A stretch of DNA of 64,000 bases, from positions 8,841,520-8,905,519 of the forward strand of contig OZ038482.1 of the NCBI GenBank assembly GCA_964036315.1. The letters are read 5' to 3'. Below, in pieces: positions 24,182 through 39,200 of this stretch. The position numbers and the translations under genes are program-made. This DNA comes from Acanthosepion esculentum. Lineage: Eukaryota; Mollusca; Cephalopoda; Sepiida; Sepiidae. Position 1 is the stretch's first letter. Every line of letters begins with the position of its first letter. Under the pieces are notes generated by a model, which was not told the DNA's origin, did not search any database, and was given only the letters and a program-made list of their open reading frames with translations.

Positions 24182-27100
24182 CTGCAAAGAAAGGAAAAAA
24201 TTCTGAGTAATTATTTACAAATCTCAATTCTTCTAGTTTCTTGCTAATAACAGATGGAAATAAATGAGCTGAGATCAAAAAATTCACATGGGTCATCACC
24301 ATCTTTCTTACACACAAACACACAAAGTATTGAAACATTAAGTATAATTTTGATTTTATATTCATTTATATGCTGAATAAATATGTTGTCAACAAAACAA
24401 ATTATGTAAATATTCTAACATTAATATTCATTAATATTGATTGTTCTAACATCAATATTCATTAGACAAATCCACAATATAAATAAATGCTAACAAATGT
24501 TAAAATAAAACATTCACCAGATTTGGATGAGTTATTTCAAATTGGATAAATTATATCTGTTGAATCTAGCAAGCTTTCTTTAGCATTTCTACATATGAAA
24601 AGGTGGAAGAAAAATTTAAGAATCACCAAATAATTTGCATTTTTAATTATGAAAATTATTTTAATGAAAATTTTAAACATATTTTTTATCTTATAAATCA
24701 AAAATGGAGTTTATATGTGTCTTCCAAAATGGGTCCTGAACACCCAATCGTTCAGTTGGTAAATGTTTTGTCAATTTTGATGGATTTAATATCTTTATAT
24801 AGTTGAGACAACAATAAAAAAAAGAAAAAGAAAGAGGAAACTAAAAAATTAGTGTGGCAGCTGAAAAGTTCATTCAATTTATTAAGTGGGGAGATTTTAC
24901 AAATTTTTATTTTCAGCAGTAACTTTATCGAACAACATATTTAGAATTTTATTTCACTATTTTCTGTTACCACTCAAGTAACTTCCATCCTCTCAAAACA
25001 TTTATCTTTCTCAACAATGAACTGCTTGAGGTGCCTTTTGCAGTCGTTAAGGGAATTTAAATATTTTTTTATTAAGATAATTCTCTAAAGACCACAATGA
25101 ATTATAAGTCAATTGTTCAATATCTGGTGAAAACAACAGATGGGTAAAAGATTTTTAGCCAAGTTGTAAGAATTTTTGCCTGGTCATCAAAGAAATATGC
25201 AGTCAGTCTGGGGATGTTATCCTGATAGAATATTATGTCTTTTGTCTTAATTCTAGACACTGATATTTTTTTTATCGATCACTGCCTTCAGCTGTTCTAA
25301 TTGGGAGCAGTACTTGTCCAAATCAATCATTTCATTCTTCAGCATGAATTCATGACCATAATTCAGCTTTATTATTCCTACAATCTTTGTTTCCATATTG
25401 TAATAAACTAGCCACTTTTAATCACATGTCCCAATTTGTCTATATTTCTGAGATGCGATATTGTAACTATTTACATTGGACTGCCGTCCTCATCTTTATT
25501 GCCATATTCATGATGTTTCAGCTGTTGTATGCTCCAACCTTCTTCATGTGATTGGAATTTCAAACTGAACCCTTTATTTCATCATCCGGAGTGGTTTGTT
25601 CTAGTTTCACAGGCCATGCCTCTTCCGGATGTCTCAGTTATCTCCCTTTAACTCAACTCTCCAAGTTTTTGTTCACCACTACAGTAGCCAGGTATTGAAC
25701 ACACAACTCTTTGGGTCAAGTTACTGGATTCAGTCAATGCTTTTATCCCCTGGCTTAGGAGATTTTTGTGGAATCAGCATATATACTAGGCCACAAAAAT
25801 CTCCTAAGCCAGCAAAGAATAGAAATGAATACAATATGGGAACCAGTAATACGTAGTGCTAGAGAAAAGCAATAACAACAACAAAATTACAATAGGAGCT
25901 CTGGCAAAAAAAATGATATTGAGACATTAAGTTCATAAGTTCCAAAAATTCATACACTGATGACCTCAAGGACACATGGCCCAGTGTGATAAAAGTATAC
26001 AATGAATAAAAAAGTATTAGTTAGATCCAGTGACTTGACCCAAACAATGTGAGTTCAATACCTGGCTACTGCACTGGTAAACAAAAACTTGGAGTTGAGT
26101 GAAAAGTAGATAAGTGAAACATTCGGAAGAGGTATGGCACGTGGAACTAGAACAAACTACCCCGATGGTAGTTTCAGTTTGAAATTCCAATCACCTGAAG
26201 AAGGCCAGAGTGTACATGTTGTGAATATGGCAATAAATATATAAATATGATTCATTGATTGATTAAGTTTTACAGTATATCAACCTCAATTGGTTATTTC
26301 CTTCAAAATTGAAGGAGAAATTATATTATTATCTCTGATAACAATTTTTTCTTCAAAACTATATTGCTGGTAATAACTCTTTCTTCAAAAACGTACTGCT
26401 GGTAATAAACTTTGCTTCAAAAATACATTACTGGTAATAATTTTTCCTCAACAATGAATAGATGTTAATAATTTTTCCTTCATAAAAGTATAGCTGATAA
26501 CCAAAAATGTATTGTTGGAAATAATTTTATTTTTCAAACTAGGGTAGGAAAACAAGAAAGCAGATTTAATAAACTATTTTTTTTCTGTAGAGCGCAATTT
26601 CTTTAATGAAATTTATAATATTACATGGGTGAAGTGTCCATACTTTCTATGCTCCCCAGCCTATTAGTATTTTGTTTCTTGTTATGTTCTGTTCTTTGAA
26701 TTTCTTTTGTTTCTGCTTGTTTCTTTGATTTTGTTCCTTTAGCTTTTCCATTATGTTCTTTTAATGATCTTTCTATAAATGACGACCGTTCCCTTGTTTG
26801 TGATGGGCTAAAGTTTTGTTCCTCTATGTCCATTTCTCTTGATTCTTCACTAAAAGTTGAGTTATTTTTTTTTATGTACCTTTTGATTCTCTTGAGAATG
26901 TTTAGAGGTTTCTATTTCTTGGATTTTTGGACTTTGGTTTGGAATTTTCAGATTTAATTGTTTTGTACATGTAGAGATTTTTTTGTTTGAGGTTGACGGG
27001 ACAGGATTTTTTTTGTCTATGGGCGTTTGATTTATGAGTGATATACATTTTAGTAGTTCTATTAAACTTTTTAATTCGTTAATAAGAGTTCTAAGATCAT

Positions 27101-30100
27101 AGCTTCTTAATGCATTGCTTTCTTGGATGACTTTTTGTTGATTTGATATTTTAGTGATATTTGCATATGATGCTTGAAGTGGATTAGATTCAACCTGTTT
27201 CCTGGCTTCTTGGAAGGAGATATTTTGCATGTATTTTCTTCTAATTATTTCCTTTTTCTAAATGTTACACTCTTTGGAGCTTGCTGGATGTTTTTCTTTA
27301 CAGTTTGGACATAAAGGAGGCCTTTCACAAGGTGACTCATCAGGATCAGTCTCCGGTTCCCCACATCTTTGACAGACTGATGCTCTCGTACAAACATTTT
27401 GAAGATGACCAAATTTTTTACATTTATGACATCTACGGGGATTAGGAATGTATGGTTCTACCTTGGCTATTGTGTAACCTATCTTTATTTCTTTTGGTAG
27501 AGTTGGTTTGTCGAATGTCAAAATATATGTGTTGGTGTTTATTACTGTGTCATTTCTTTTTACTTGCATTCTTTTAACATCTGTTACTCCATGCATTATT
27601 ACGGAGTTGTCATTTTCAGTTTCTTCTGATGAACAAAGTGACAGTTCTGGACATTTTATTACTCCTTTTGATGAATTAAGAAATTGATGGGGGTAGGCCT
27701 TGACTTTATTGTTGTCAATTTGCTTGATTTTTAGCAATTTCTCTGCATCTTTTTTGAATATCACTTGAATTAATAGAGTATTATTTTTCTTTAATTTTTT
27801 AACAGATTGTGGTTCGATCACGTCTGTAATAAGCCTTTGCAACATGAAGGGAGACACTTTTGATATATCACCCTCTACTGATTCTACAACAATGAAAGTT
27901 GGAAATTGTTTTTTTTTCTATTTTTGCTTTCAGAAGTCTCATATTGTCTCTTGGTTTGCTTATAAGAGATAGCCATATAATTTTAATTTTTGTATTTGCT
28001 GTCTGTGCTCCCCACCCACCTCAGAGTTCCTTCTTAAGGAATGCTATCAAGGAGGACTAATCCTATTCACCCTAATCTGCCAGGGCTATATAGACAGTAT
28101 AGTTGTGATGAGAGTTGATACGAGCACCTGCACTCCCCCACCATATCTACCCAAGTATAGTATGATGTAAAGTTTCACAGCCCTGTTGGACCCATTATCT
28201 ATCATCCCAACTAGCCCTTGCCACCATGTGACTAGCCGATTCGAATGGATTGGGCTATTCCATCTGCCTGTCTGTCCCAGGGACCGAAGTGATGTGTTGT
28301 GGAAACTCCTGGTCATTTTATACCAGATCAGGAGTCACCAGGATTCCGTCCCCAGGCATCACGGGTCGCCACCCATGGCAAACAGGTGGCCCCATTTAGG
28401 GGAAATTTTAGTTTTTTGAAATCGGGTTTTGTGAATGTGCACTTTATATACTGCAATTTGTGTTGATGGTATTATTACAAAAAACCCTTCTTACACTTTC
28501 CTAGTATTCCAACTCCAGATCAAGGGAGGGGGGAAACTATTTACCCATTGCTGGGACCCTAACGGGTGCTATCACCCCGGGTCAGGGTGGACTTGAGAAC
28601 AACAGCAACTAAGAGACGGTTCCATACTCCTCAAAACCTCCTGATCAGAATCATTACTGCTGGATGCAGTTTATTGTCATACCCAGGACAGGGATATAGC
28701 AATAAAGATGAGGACAACAATCCAAACAAATGTAAATAATGTCACAATTTGTTTCCACAGAAAGATGATCTAATAAGTTATATACTTATGAGGAAGCAAC
28801 ACATCAAATTGACTAACATGATTTTCATTGATTGATTTGGATATCTTGAGGAGTAGGTTGACTTATCTACATCATAATAACAGTGAAAGCTCTCGTGCTT
28901 TGATTTCAACTTTCAACTTGGAAAGTACAAAGAGAAAAACATTGCAAAACACTTCTGACATGCTCAATCATACACAGCACCTACTGCATAAACTGCATGA
29001 ATCTATTTTTGTGCAAAGTTGTATTTTTAGCTTTCTTAAAATATAAAAGCATAATATACCAAAAACTGTGGATTGCTTTCCCTTATCTTCAATGTCAGAA
29101 TTAACAAACAAAAATAGGCTCTCATTTTAACTAAATTGTTTCAAAGAGAAAACAATCAAAGTTGATATGTCAACTATAACGATTAAATCAAAAACAATTT
29201 TTTGGAATGAAGTTAAGAATTAAACAGTTCTAATGGTATCTACTAACAAAAACAAATAAACATTTTGGTCAATTCAATTCCTTTTTGGAGATAAGGTGTA
29301 AGGTGGCAGATGTAGGAGAAATATGAAGTGTCAGACCAACAGAGAGAAGGTGAAAAGCTAGTCTAGATGAACATTATTACTTAGTAGTGACTTTGATCTT
29401 AACTGCCGCATGGCCTTTGCAGTTTTTATTTACTAAATGATGAATGAGTTAGCTTGGTTAACCATTAGTATCATGTTGGATAGCCAAATGTGTGACCTTT
29501 GTGCTAAAACTAAACTAAGTAAATAATAAGAGACATAAGCTAAACATATACAAACATAATATTTTTAAGTTTAAACAAAAAACAAAATATACATACTTTG
29601 AGATCTCTTCGTTCCAGTGTCAACAATTCAGAACCTCGGATTTCATTCATAATAAAATTTTCTTTATATTCACTGAGTGCTAATGTGTCAAGCCAGTTGG
29701 CCACGTGTAGGAGGCTCCAGTGTGACACGCACAAGTCTGTAACAAGAAATACATTTACAATAAGTAAATTAGAGATTTGTTTCCATATATTTTAGAAAAA
29801 CAAATTCTTTTTGGCAGATTTTGCCATTAAGTATTTTAAAATTAGTTTGTATTTTTTATTATCATATTCTATTTTTTGTTGATTTATTTCCAATATTTTT
29901 AGTCAATTAGAAAGAAAAATGTTTTATAAGTAACTTGAACTTGTATTCTGTATAATTTTATAAATTTGCAGTCTGTAAAATAGGTAAATTCTTTAAAAAT
30001 CATCAATTCCATTTAAATATCCAAAAAATAAAGATGTCAAAATTCCAGAAAGAATGACATTTTTTAAGAATGACATTTTTTAAGACCATGCAACTGGTTA

Positions 30101-30871
30101 ATGTTAGTTTTGCTTATATGATATTGGGGAGGGGAAAAAAGATTATTTTTTAAATTTCTTGTAAAGTTTATTAGTTTTGTAAAGAAGATGAAGTAAGCAG
30201 GAAAATGAAAAAAATAAACAGCTAAAGTTACTAATGTTGACCTATAGTTTTTGGTCTATATGAATCCCACTACCAGTCAGCAATAAGCATCATGCAATTT
30301 AGCTGACAAACAAAATCTTGTTTAGTCTCAAGCAGTATTTCTTTCTAGATTTGTTTAAAAGTGCAAAGATATTAGCCAAACAAATTTATTGCAATATGAA
30401 TATGGGCATATTATTGCAAGAAATTTGAAAATATAAATTAATTCTCATTAATTGATTGTCATGAGATTTATATTATTATGACTAGATAAGTTTCATAAAA
30501 AAAACTTTTCAAGTGTAAGGTGAACATTTCTTTATCCAGCTTGATAAAGTCAATCAGTATTGATATAAAACAATTGCATGCAGGTAAGTAACAACTCATT
30601 GCAGTTATTTGTTATAAAGAAGAAAAAAAAGAAGAAGCATTTTAGACAAATAAGCAAGCATTTAAAAGCAAGGTGTTAGCAATATGGTTGTGCACAGAAA
30701 CTAAAACCCTAAATAGCTTTTGACAAATGAACAATAATCAGTTAAATACTTTACCCACTGACAAAAACTAACATAGTTCCAATATTTAGACATTTTCTGC
30801 AGGTGTAATTGTGGAAATACCTCAGGGAAATGTTTGGGGAATTAGCATTTAAATGCAAACACACACACATT

Positions 30872-30913
<42 letters not shown>

Positions 30914-31851
30914 TAGAATAATGAATCAATATAAGCTCATTTATTCTTTATAAACTTTTGCTAGAATATCTTAGATAATGTTATGGCTGAAGATATATTG
31001 GCCTTTGTTGTTGTGGATGTTATGTTGTTGTATTAAGTTAAGCTTTTATAGAAGGAGAATCCCGTTGATCCATGTTGAGAAAGAGAGTGATGAATAAAAT
31101 TCAAACAGAAAGCTGTTAAAAACAGTAAAGGTTATAAAACTGATTTGCTTGAGCCAACATTTAAAAAGAAGTTTGACATTCTCAGGTAAAGGATATTCAA
31201 TATATCATTAATATGAGAACAACATCAGCAAATATGAAGATTTATTTAGCATTAATAATAAATTAAATAAACCTACATTATACACTTTGATAAAAGTTTA
31301 AAACAAAGTTATTTTTAAAAATATGCAAAATTGCTTAAAATTTTAATGAAAATGTTGACTTTAAATTAAGAAAAATATAAGACATCTTTTATTTCAAAAT
31401 TGTGCCCCCCACCTCACACACACCGTCTGCTAAGATTTAGGACCACAAGAAATTTGTAGGCAGAAACTTCCTTGATTAAAATTCAATTTCATGCTTCAAA
31501 AGAAAAGCAAGTTACTAGTGATCTATTGGTTTATGCCAACAGCTGGTTTGGTAATTTATTGTTGGTTAGTAATAAAGTTGCCTATAAATAGACAGGACAC
31601 TCATTAAGAAAAAAAAAAAAAAAAAATGCATCAATTTTTACCCCTGTTATCAACCAATCTGCAATGCTCTGAAAAACCTGCATTTTAGGACCATTTTTTA
31701 AGAAAAAAATAACAACACAAAAGCAAAGATGAAAAAAAATTTTTTCATGGGCCTTTGGGAAATGAAAAACAATTTGATTTTTCAATGTCTTGGATAATAA
31801 TGATGGCACATCATTTTGAATCACCAATGGAAAATAGTCCAATAGCAAAGA

Positions 31852-31907
<56 letters not shown>

Positions 31908-32922
31908 GGAAATTTATATTTAAATCAAAACCTGTCCAGAGGTAAACTAAATGTATGTCCTATTGATAGTTGAATCAAAATGAAAGTGGGTTGTAATTAC
32001 TGTCACTGTCATTGTTGTAGGCGTAAATGATGATGACGAATCACAGCCGGAAAACTGTCTATCCAACCCTATACAGCAATACACTCACACACACACAAAG
32101 TCGAGCAGAGCCAACAAGAGAAAGTTACCTGATGAGGTGCCTAGACTGATGTTTCCCTTGTCCCGGTCCTTATCACGACTTTTGCCTTTCAGTTTAGAGT
32201 AAACCTGACGAAATTTGCCTCCCTTGCGATGCTTGTGCTCCCCTACGGATATCTGCAACAAAAAAACCATACAAGGCGGCAGCAGCAGCAGCCATTATAG
32301 GGCAGCCAGAGTTTTGTGACAGCAGACAACATAGAACCACACTGAGTTCAGTGAGGTGCCTGAGATTTTGAGCACCCTGCATTGATAGAGGAACAGGATT
32401 GAAACAGGCAAATGTCTTCTGAGACACACAGACAGACAGACAATACAGCAGCTACAGCCAAAAGTAACTGGACAGGCAAGTCTAATGTGCTTTCAAATGA
32501 ACACGCTCACAGATATTATTATTAACATTTTTTTTGTGTTAGTGAAATTTGTTGAATCCAGTAAGAAGGCCTGAAAGTAAAAGTCAATTTGCTATGCCTT
32601 GTGTTGACCAATAAGCAATCAAGTTGTCGTCATCTATACTAGATTCTAATCAAAAGAACAATTAGTCAAGAGGAGTAAGGTAAATGACATAAAAGAATGT
32701 CGACAAAATGCTCTTTCCCCAGAATTTAACAATATGTCATCAAAGTGAAAAATATCTTCCGAAAAGGAGTTGAAAGAAAGGAGCCAAGTATTACAGGAAA
32801 ATCATTAACCTGATAACGAACAGGAAAACAGGCAAGTCAAATTGTGAAAATGGAAATAACAAAGATCAACAGCCCAAGATGCTCACAATGCCAAATTTAT
32901 TCCTTATAAAATCAGTAGAATG

Positions 32923-32957
<35 letters not shown>

Positions 32958-33087
32958 ATAAATAAAAATAAAACATGTTGGGAGTGGGAGAGAGGCTCTT
33001 TTATCCTGGAACAATATTTCAGCAGTTGATAATTCTCCTATTAAATATAAGTGAACTCCAGTCTGTCGGGAGATCTCTTTATAGCTC

Positions 33088-33119
<32 letters not shown>

Positions 33120-33173
33120 TCTTATAAATATAAGTAAATATACTCGCCTGGAAAAACCTTAGGTGTTTTGGCT

Positions 33174-33244
<71 letters not shown>

Positions 33245-36200
33245 GTATATATATGGAGAGAGAGGCATAAATAGATTATGACTGGCACAAAAATATCCAT
33301 AAAGGAAAATACCATGTTAAGTTTTATGTTGCCCAAGCAAAACAAAATTTTTAATATCCCTATGTAAACAGTTTGCAACACATCACTTGAAATTTATATT
33401 GATAAATGTAGTTAGGTGGAGAATGATTGCATGAGAGGGGGAAGTGTTTCTGTATTTGAAATCCTGATACCAGTTGGAAATCTGCTATCTGAGCCACTAA
33501 AGTTACTTTAAAATTAGTTCTATTAACGAGTTTGCAAGAGTAATAATTATATTCATTTATTTTCATTTTTCTATTATACTGCAAAAAAATTTTGTTAATT
33601 TCTATTCTTTTAGTAAAGCTTTGTAAATCTCAAAAAATAACCATACTGGTTAGAATTTAAACTTTACATATATGCTGCAAATACTAGCTTAAAGTCTTTT
33701 TACTCTAACAACAATTCCTTGTGAAAGAGGATTTTCATGAAAAAAAAAAAAAAAAAATTAGTTTTACTAAAATGCTACTGTAAATCAAAATGTAATTTCA
33801 GACTTGGTGATTTTAAAATTGTTCCCTGAAAAATTAAATCAGTTTTGGCTAAAAATTGTTATCAAATATGTCTTCTGTTATATTTAAATAAGTTTTCAGA
33901 AATAGAGAATTTCAAAAATGCTGAATGGTTTTATTTGCAAAGCTTCATAAAGATTTAATAAAATAATACTTTTTCACTTCCTCAATCAAAACAAAGAAAT
34001 ATCACCATTTCTCTCATATGAAGGAAATTCATTAGGTATTTTCATGTGTATTAAAGAATGTAATGACATATTTTGATATTGAAATATTGTAAACGTCTTT
34101 GATTTTATTTAGAAACTTATACAATTCAAAATAGACAAATGGATTTCAAGAATAAAACAAATTTAATATCCCTTTTTAATAAAAGTTTGCTTTTTGTCTC
34201 ACTAGCTGTCACGTTGAAGAGATGATCTGAGAAATATCTTTCTCTTGACTATCATTAATATCAAAAAACTTAAATACTTAAAATCAGTAGATTACAGATG
34301 GCTTTCTAATTAAGAAATTAATAATTAATTTTATTTCTAATCAAGAGAATAAAGATGTGTCAAAGAAGAATTTAAATATCATCTTCAAGCAAATGTGAAT
34401 TCATATTAAACTAGGTACCGCCACTAAATTTTTGATACCTAAGGTTTAAAATGATTTTTTAAAAATGGAAAAGCATTTTGAAGCTTTCATTTTAGCTTTA
34501 ATTGAAAGCTAAATGATTAAATTTACTATTTGCAGTAAGCAAAATACTCTGGTATATTTCAAATAGAAATTATATTGATTGAAATCTCAACTTTTTGGTT
34601 GCTTTCAGAAAATCATTTAAAATTGCCCATTTTTGATACATTTGTAGAAGGTTAATTCTTGGTTTTAAAAATCTTCCAAAAGTAAAATATACTTTTCTGA
34701 AATTTTATTTGAGGTTTATTAGTTGATTTAAAGTATAATTAATCATTTGAAAAAACTATTATTTACTTTAAGTTGAAAATAAGAGAGAAATGGATTTTTG
34801 AAACAAACAGTTGCGGTGATTATGCACTTGTCACTCGGTAATCATGTTACCTAGTGATGATAAAATGTGTCAACACCTTTATTGTTGTTCTATGGAGACT
34901 TTATCTGTTAAAACATAATTTAAGAAAATGATGAGTGAGCACCTTTTTTATATAATTTTTAAATACTCAGTAATCTTAAAAATGTTGGAAAATATTCCCT
35001 GTAATTTAATTTAAGGAATGTTCCCTTTAGATTTACAATGGTCATTGTTATTTTCTGATAATGTTGTGTATAGTCAACCATACTTTCAAACAGAGGCATG
35101 TTACGTAATATTTTATATACATTAAAAAAATAAAAAATTATTTTAAAAATCTTGGTGCAAAATACTTTGTATTAAGCTTTTCAATTTTTGATTAGCAAAT
35201 ATAGTTTTCATTTAATAACAATATCTAACCAGATTAAAGTAAAGCAGAATTTTAAATGATTTATATATTATGAATTATTATAATTAAAATTTAAAAAACC
35301 CCCAAAAAAAACAATGAAAACAAAATACTCATTAAAATTTCCTTCTTAAGACAACAGTGTCCTTAATAGATCTTATTTATAAAATTAATTAAAAGCTTTT
35401 CTAATTAAATAATGTCATAATTTTATTGCATTTTTTATTTTACTATTCGGAGTACATTTTTGGGAAATGAGTATTAGTTTGAAACAAAATTGATTTACAT
35501 TCTCCAAGGAGACCTGCTTTTAACTAATAAAACAAATTTTGAGATTGCAATGAAATTTCATGAAATTAAGGAAGTGGGGGGGTAACATATGTAAAAGAAT
35601 AATATTTTTTACCAAGATTTTCGAAAAAAATAATTTCATTCATTTGTGAATAAGTTCTGAAAGTTTCATTAAAATCCAATAATTATTTGATTTTTGCAAG
35701 AATTTCCAAATCAATGTGTTTTTCACCTGAAAAAAAAGTCACTAAAACACTAATTGTAACCACTGACAAAGAAAAAGTAACATTTTAACCAAAATTTAGA
35801 ATATGCTAGAAATGATTAAATAAAATAATAAAATAATACTTTAGTCTTTTTTCTTAATAATAACAAACATTTTGACAATAAACCTTTGTTTTTATTAAGT
35901 TTGGGGCCTTTTTTCATCATGTTATGCTGTTTTTTCAGAAAAAAAATAAAGGTACCTATAAAAAAACTAAGTAAATATGAAACTTTGTAAGAAAATGAAT
36001 TAGAAAAACTCAGAGCTACTAACAATTTAAGGCACTGGCAAATACTTCTGTATTTTTATAAATTGTTTGTTTCAAGCATTTTTCCCCTATTTCAGGATGT
36101 ACATTTACCCTCAACCATTTGATGAAAAATTGATTCAAACATTATTATGATTTATGTAAAGCTAAGTGAAAAGAAAAAATGGATTAGCAAAAAAATTTCA

Positions 36201-39200
36201 TCAAGAATAATCATTTACAAATAGTTTTTTAGAGTTTTAAATGACATAAAATTTTAACAGCTACAAATCTTGAATAAAAATTAAAATTTAAAATAATTTT
36301 TTTATGTTTAAATAATATCATTGCAATTTTTTTCCAGTCTAAGTCATTGGGGAGGGTGAGAAGATGGCAAAGTTTTGCTTTTTTCCAAACAATCACCACC
36401 TCTACCAGTGAATAGAATGTTTTAGTTAATTCACACACTAACCATGCTATGGTAAATGACGTCTACAAAAAGCCTGTTAGTAATATTGATGTGAAGTTAG
36501 CTCTGAAAAGACATCCATCTAATGAATGTGGAAATAGAACTTACTTCTTCTTGGCTAGTTTGGAAGTGAAAGAGGCCACCAATTTCTACAACCTTTTGCA
36601 TTTCTATCTCCAGTTGGGCTAAGGAAGCGTTTAATTCAGAATCAAAATTTAAATATTTCTGTAAATGAAAAAAAAAAAAAGAAACATGGTAAGTGAAGAA
36701 TTTCACAGTATCAGCCCAAATGTAAAACATTGAAAATTCATTTTTCTGTAAAGTCATTAATTTTTCCAGAGTAAAAATATAATCATAAATAGTAAAAAAG
36801 AGTATCTGACTTTTGTGGTGTATGTCTGACTGGTGCTAGTCAGGTAGAACCAGAAATTGAATTGATTAAAAAAAGAAAAAAAGTCAGAGAAAAATGTTAG
36901 TCCAAGGTGAAAGGAGACACCTTTGGGGATGAAATAATTTAAAAAAGAAATAAAATGACAAAGGCCATTTTAAATTGCAGATTTAAAAATGATTAATGCA
37001 TGTATCCTCACAGATTTAGAAATGATTAATGCATGTATCCTCACGGGAAATAAAAGTTAAAAAAAAAAAAACAAAAAAAAAACATTTTTAAATTTTTTTA
37101 AATTTCAAGGAAATAACAAGTGATTGGATAGGAAAGCCTTGAGTTTAAAGGTATTCTGCTGAGTTAGCAAAAGGAAGGAGAACACAGCAACATTGAGAGA
37201 AAATAAAAAAATGTAAGTCACAGATCAGCAGCATGCTCATTGAATTTAGAAGAGACAAATAATCCCTAAAGTATTCAAAGAGAAAATGATTTAAATGAAA
37301 AGGAAAACATTTTGCACTTAAAGGAAAGCTTTTAATCAATGATTACTTTTATTTAATATAATTGACATGGAAAGATTTGGACTTGCTTAAGACTAAGTCT
37401 TCTTTCAATCTTTTTTCAAATTTGCAGAAATAAAAATAAAAATTAAATTCACTTACAGATGGGGATTTTTCACGTAAGAAGCTGTGAGTTTCTTGGGATA
37501 AATTCTTCATGCTGTTGATAAAATTTGAGATCAGCGGCCGTAAAGATGGCTGGAAATAGAGAAAAAAGACAATAAAAGAGCTTATGTAAAATATTTAAAT
37601 GTGATCAGTTTCTTGATTTTAAAGGAAATCTTGGCCAAGTGGTACCAAACTCAATACTCTTTAGTGAGTAAAATATACTTTAAGAGTCATTTGTTAAGGC
37701 CCTTTTGTTTTTGTTACTAGCTGAGTACATCAACATTCAAGTCAGATTTCATGAACTATTTCAGCCACTAGATTACACTTATTTGTTTGAGTTTTGAAAT
37801 CTCTCTATTATTCCTGTTTGATATGAAACTGAACTGACTTACCTCTGCTAGAGTTGGATTGGCTTCTGTAAACTTTCCTGAGAGATACAGGGCTTCTAAA
37901 CGTTCTGATGCTTTATCGGAATAGGAATGCAACTCTTGTTCGGCATCACTATAACTATTTGCTATACTTTTCACACTGAAAGACAATGAATACTAATTTA
38001 AACTCATTGATAGAAACTAAAAATTATCTTTAAGAAATAATGACAAAAGAAAAAAAGAAATGAATTAATTCTGTATATTGAACAATTACAGTAAAAAAGC
38101 TTTTGATATAAAAAAGGTTGTCCATATAAACCTCAATACTGTTATCAATTTTAGAGATGGTTAAAGAGGAAGTAACTTTTTTTTTACATTTTAGAGATTT
38201 TATATTTTAAAGTGAAATGTATTTTTATAGTTATATGTCAGTTATAATCACTTTTCATTGGATGGAAACGGAGAATTAAAATAAAAATTAAAGAAAAGAC
38301 TGACATAAATACTATCTCATCATTTCAGAATGAATGAATGCAATTTTATGACACATTATTGGTTATACAATGGCCATGTTGTCCAAAATAATTATTTAAA
38401 ACCAGTTTTATTGATAAATATCCTAGAATTCCAACAATAGAACTCCACATTGAACATGTCCAAAACATTTGAAAGAGATGAGAGCTATACTAAAGTTGAG
38501 CATAAAACAGAAAGAGCAATGAATATATTTTCGTTTACATCTGTATTGGTTACAATCATTAAAATAATTCAAGCTATATTATAATATGAACTGACCATTG
38601 TATAAGTGATGAGGAGGCATGAATAAAACTATGCAAAAGAGCTGATTCTTCTTCAGACAGTGGACAAGGCATTGGACTGATCGGACGAGGTAACTTCTGT
38701 TTGCTTGACCAATTCTTTAGGACATTTTCAAATGTCTGGAAATAAAAAAAAAAAAAAAGAAAATTTCCAAAGCTGCTAATTTATCTAAAACATTTTACCA
38801 TAAAATAAAATCTATAGTTTCCTAATAGAATTTTGAAGATTTAAAAAAAAATAATTTAATGTAGTATCATGGAGGTAAAAACATTAAAGGATAACATGAT
38901 AAGTTGGTCATTACTGCCTGTAAAGTGAATCAGATATCACCAGAAATGATTGCTTAAGAATCAGATGAACTTATAAGAAAGAAGCAGAAAAGCATGAAAT
39001 GGTTTACCCTGTCTCTTGTTAGCATCTGTGCTCTGTTCTTGTGTACAATACGTATATAACCTGGAGGTTGTAACCAGGCCTCACCATCAACCTGCACAGG
39101 TACACCTTCATTACCCATTATAGTGACTTTCACTGTCCGGCACTGGGAAACAAAATTTCCAGATGAAAATCAATAGCGGTAACAAAACAGAAGTAGAAGA

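Larger units (their letters stand above)
32253..36544. other. Intron between DGK exons 16 and 17, mostly featureless
   Basis: 4.3 kb, strongly AT-rich with many A and T runs. Apart from the microsatellites and one interspersed repeat nothing is recognised. Confidence 0.6.

Noticed and set aside
33079..33381. 100-codon frame rich in Tyr/Ile
   Set aside because: It is the translation of a (TA)n microsatellite.
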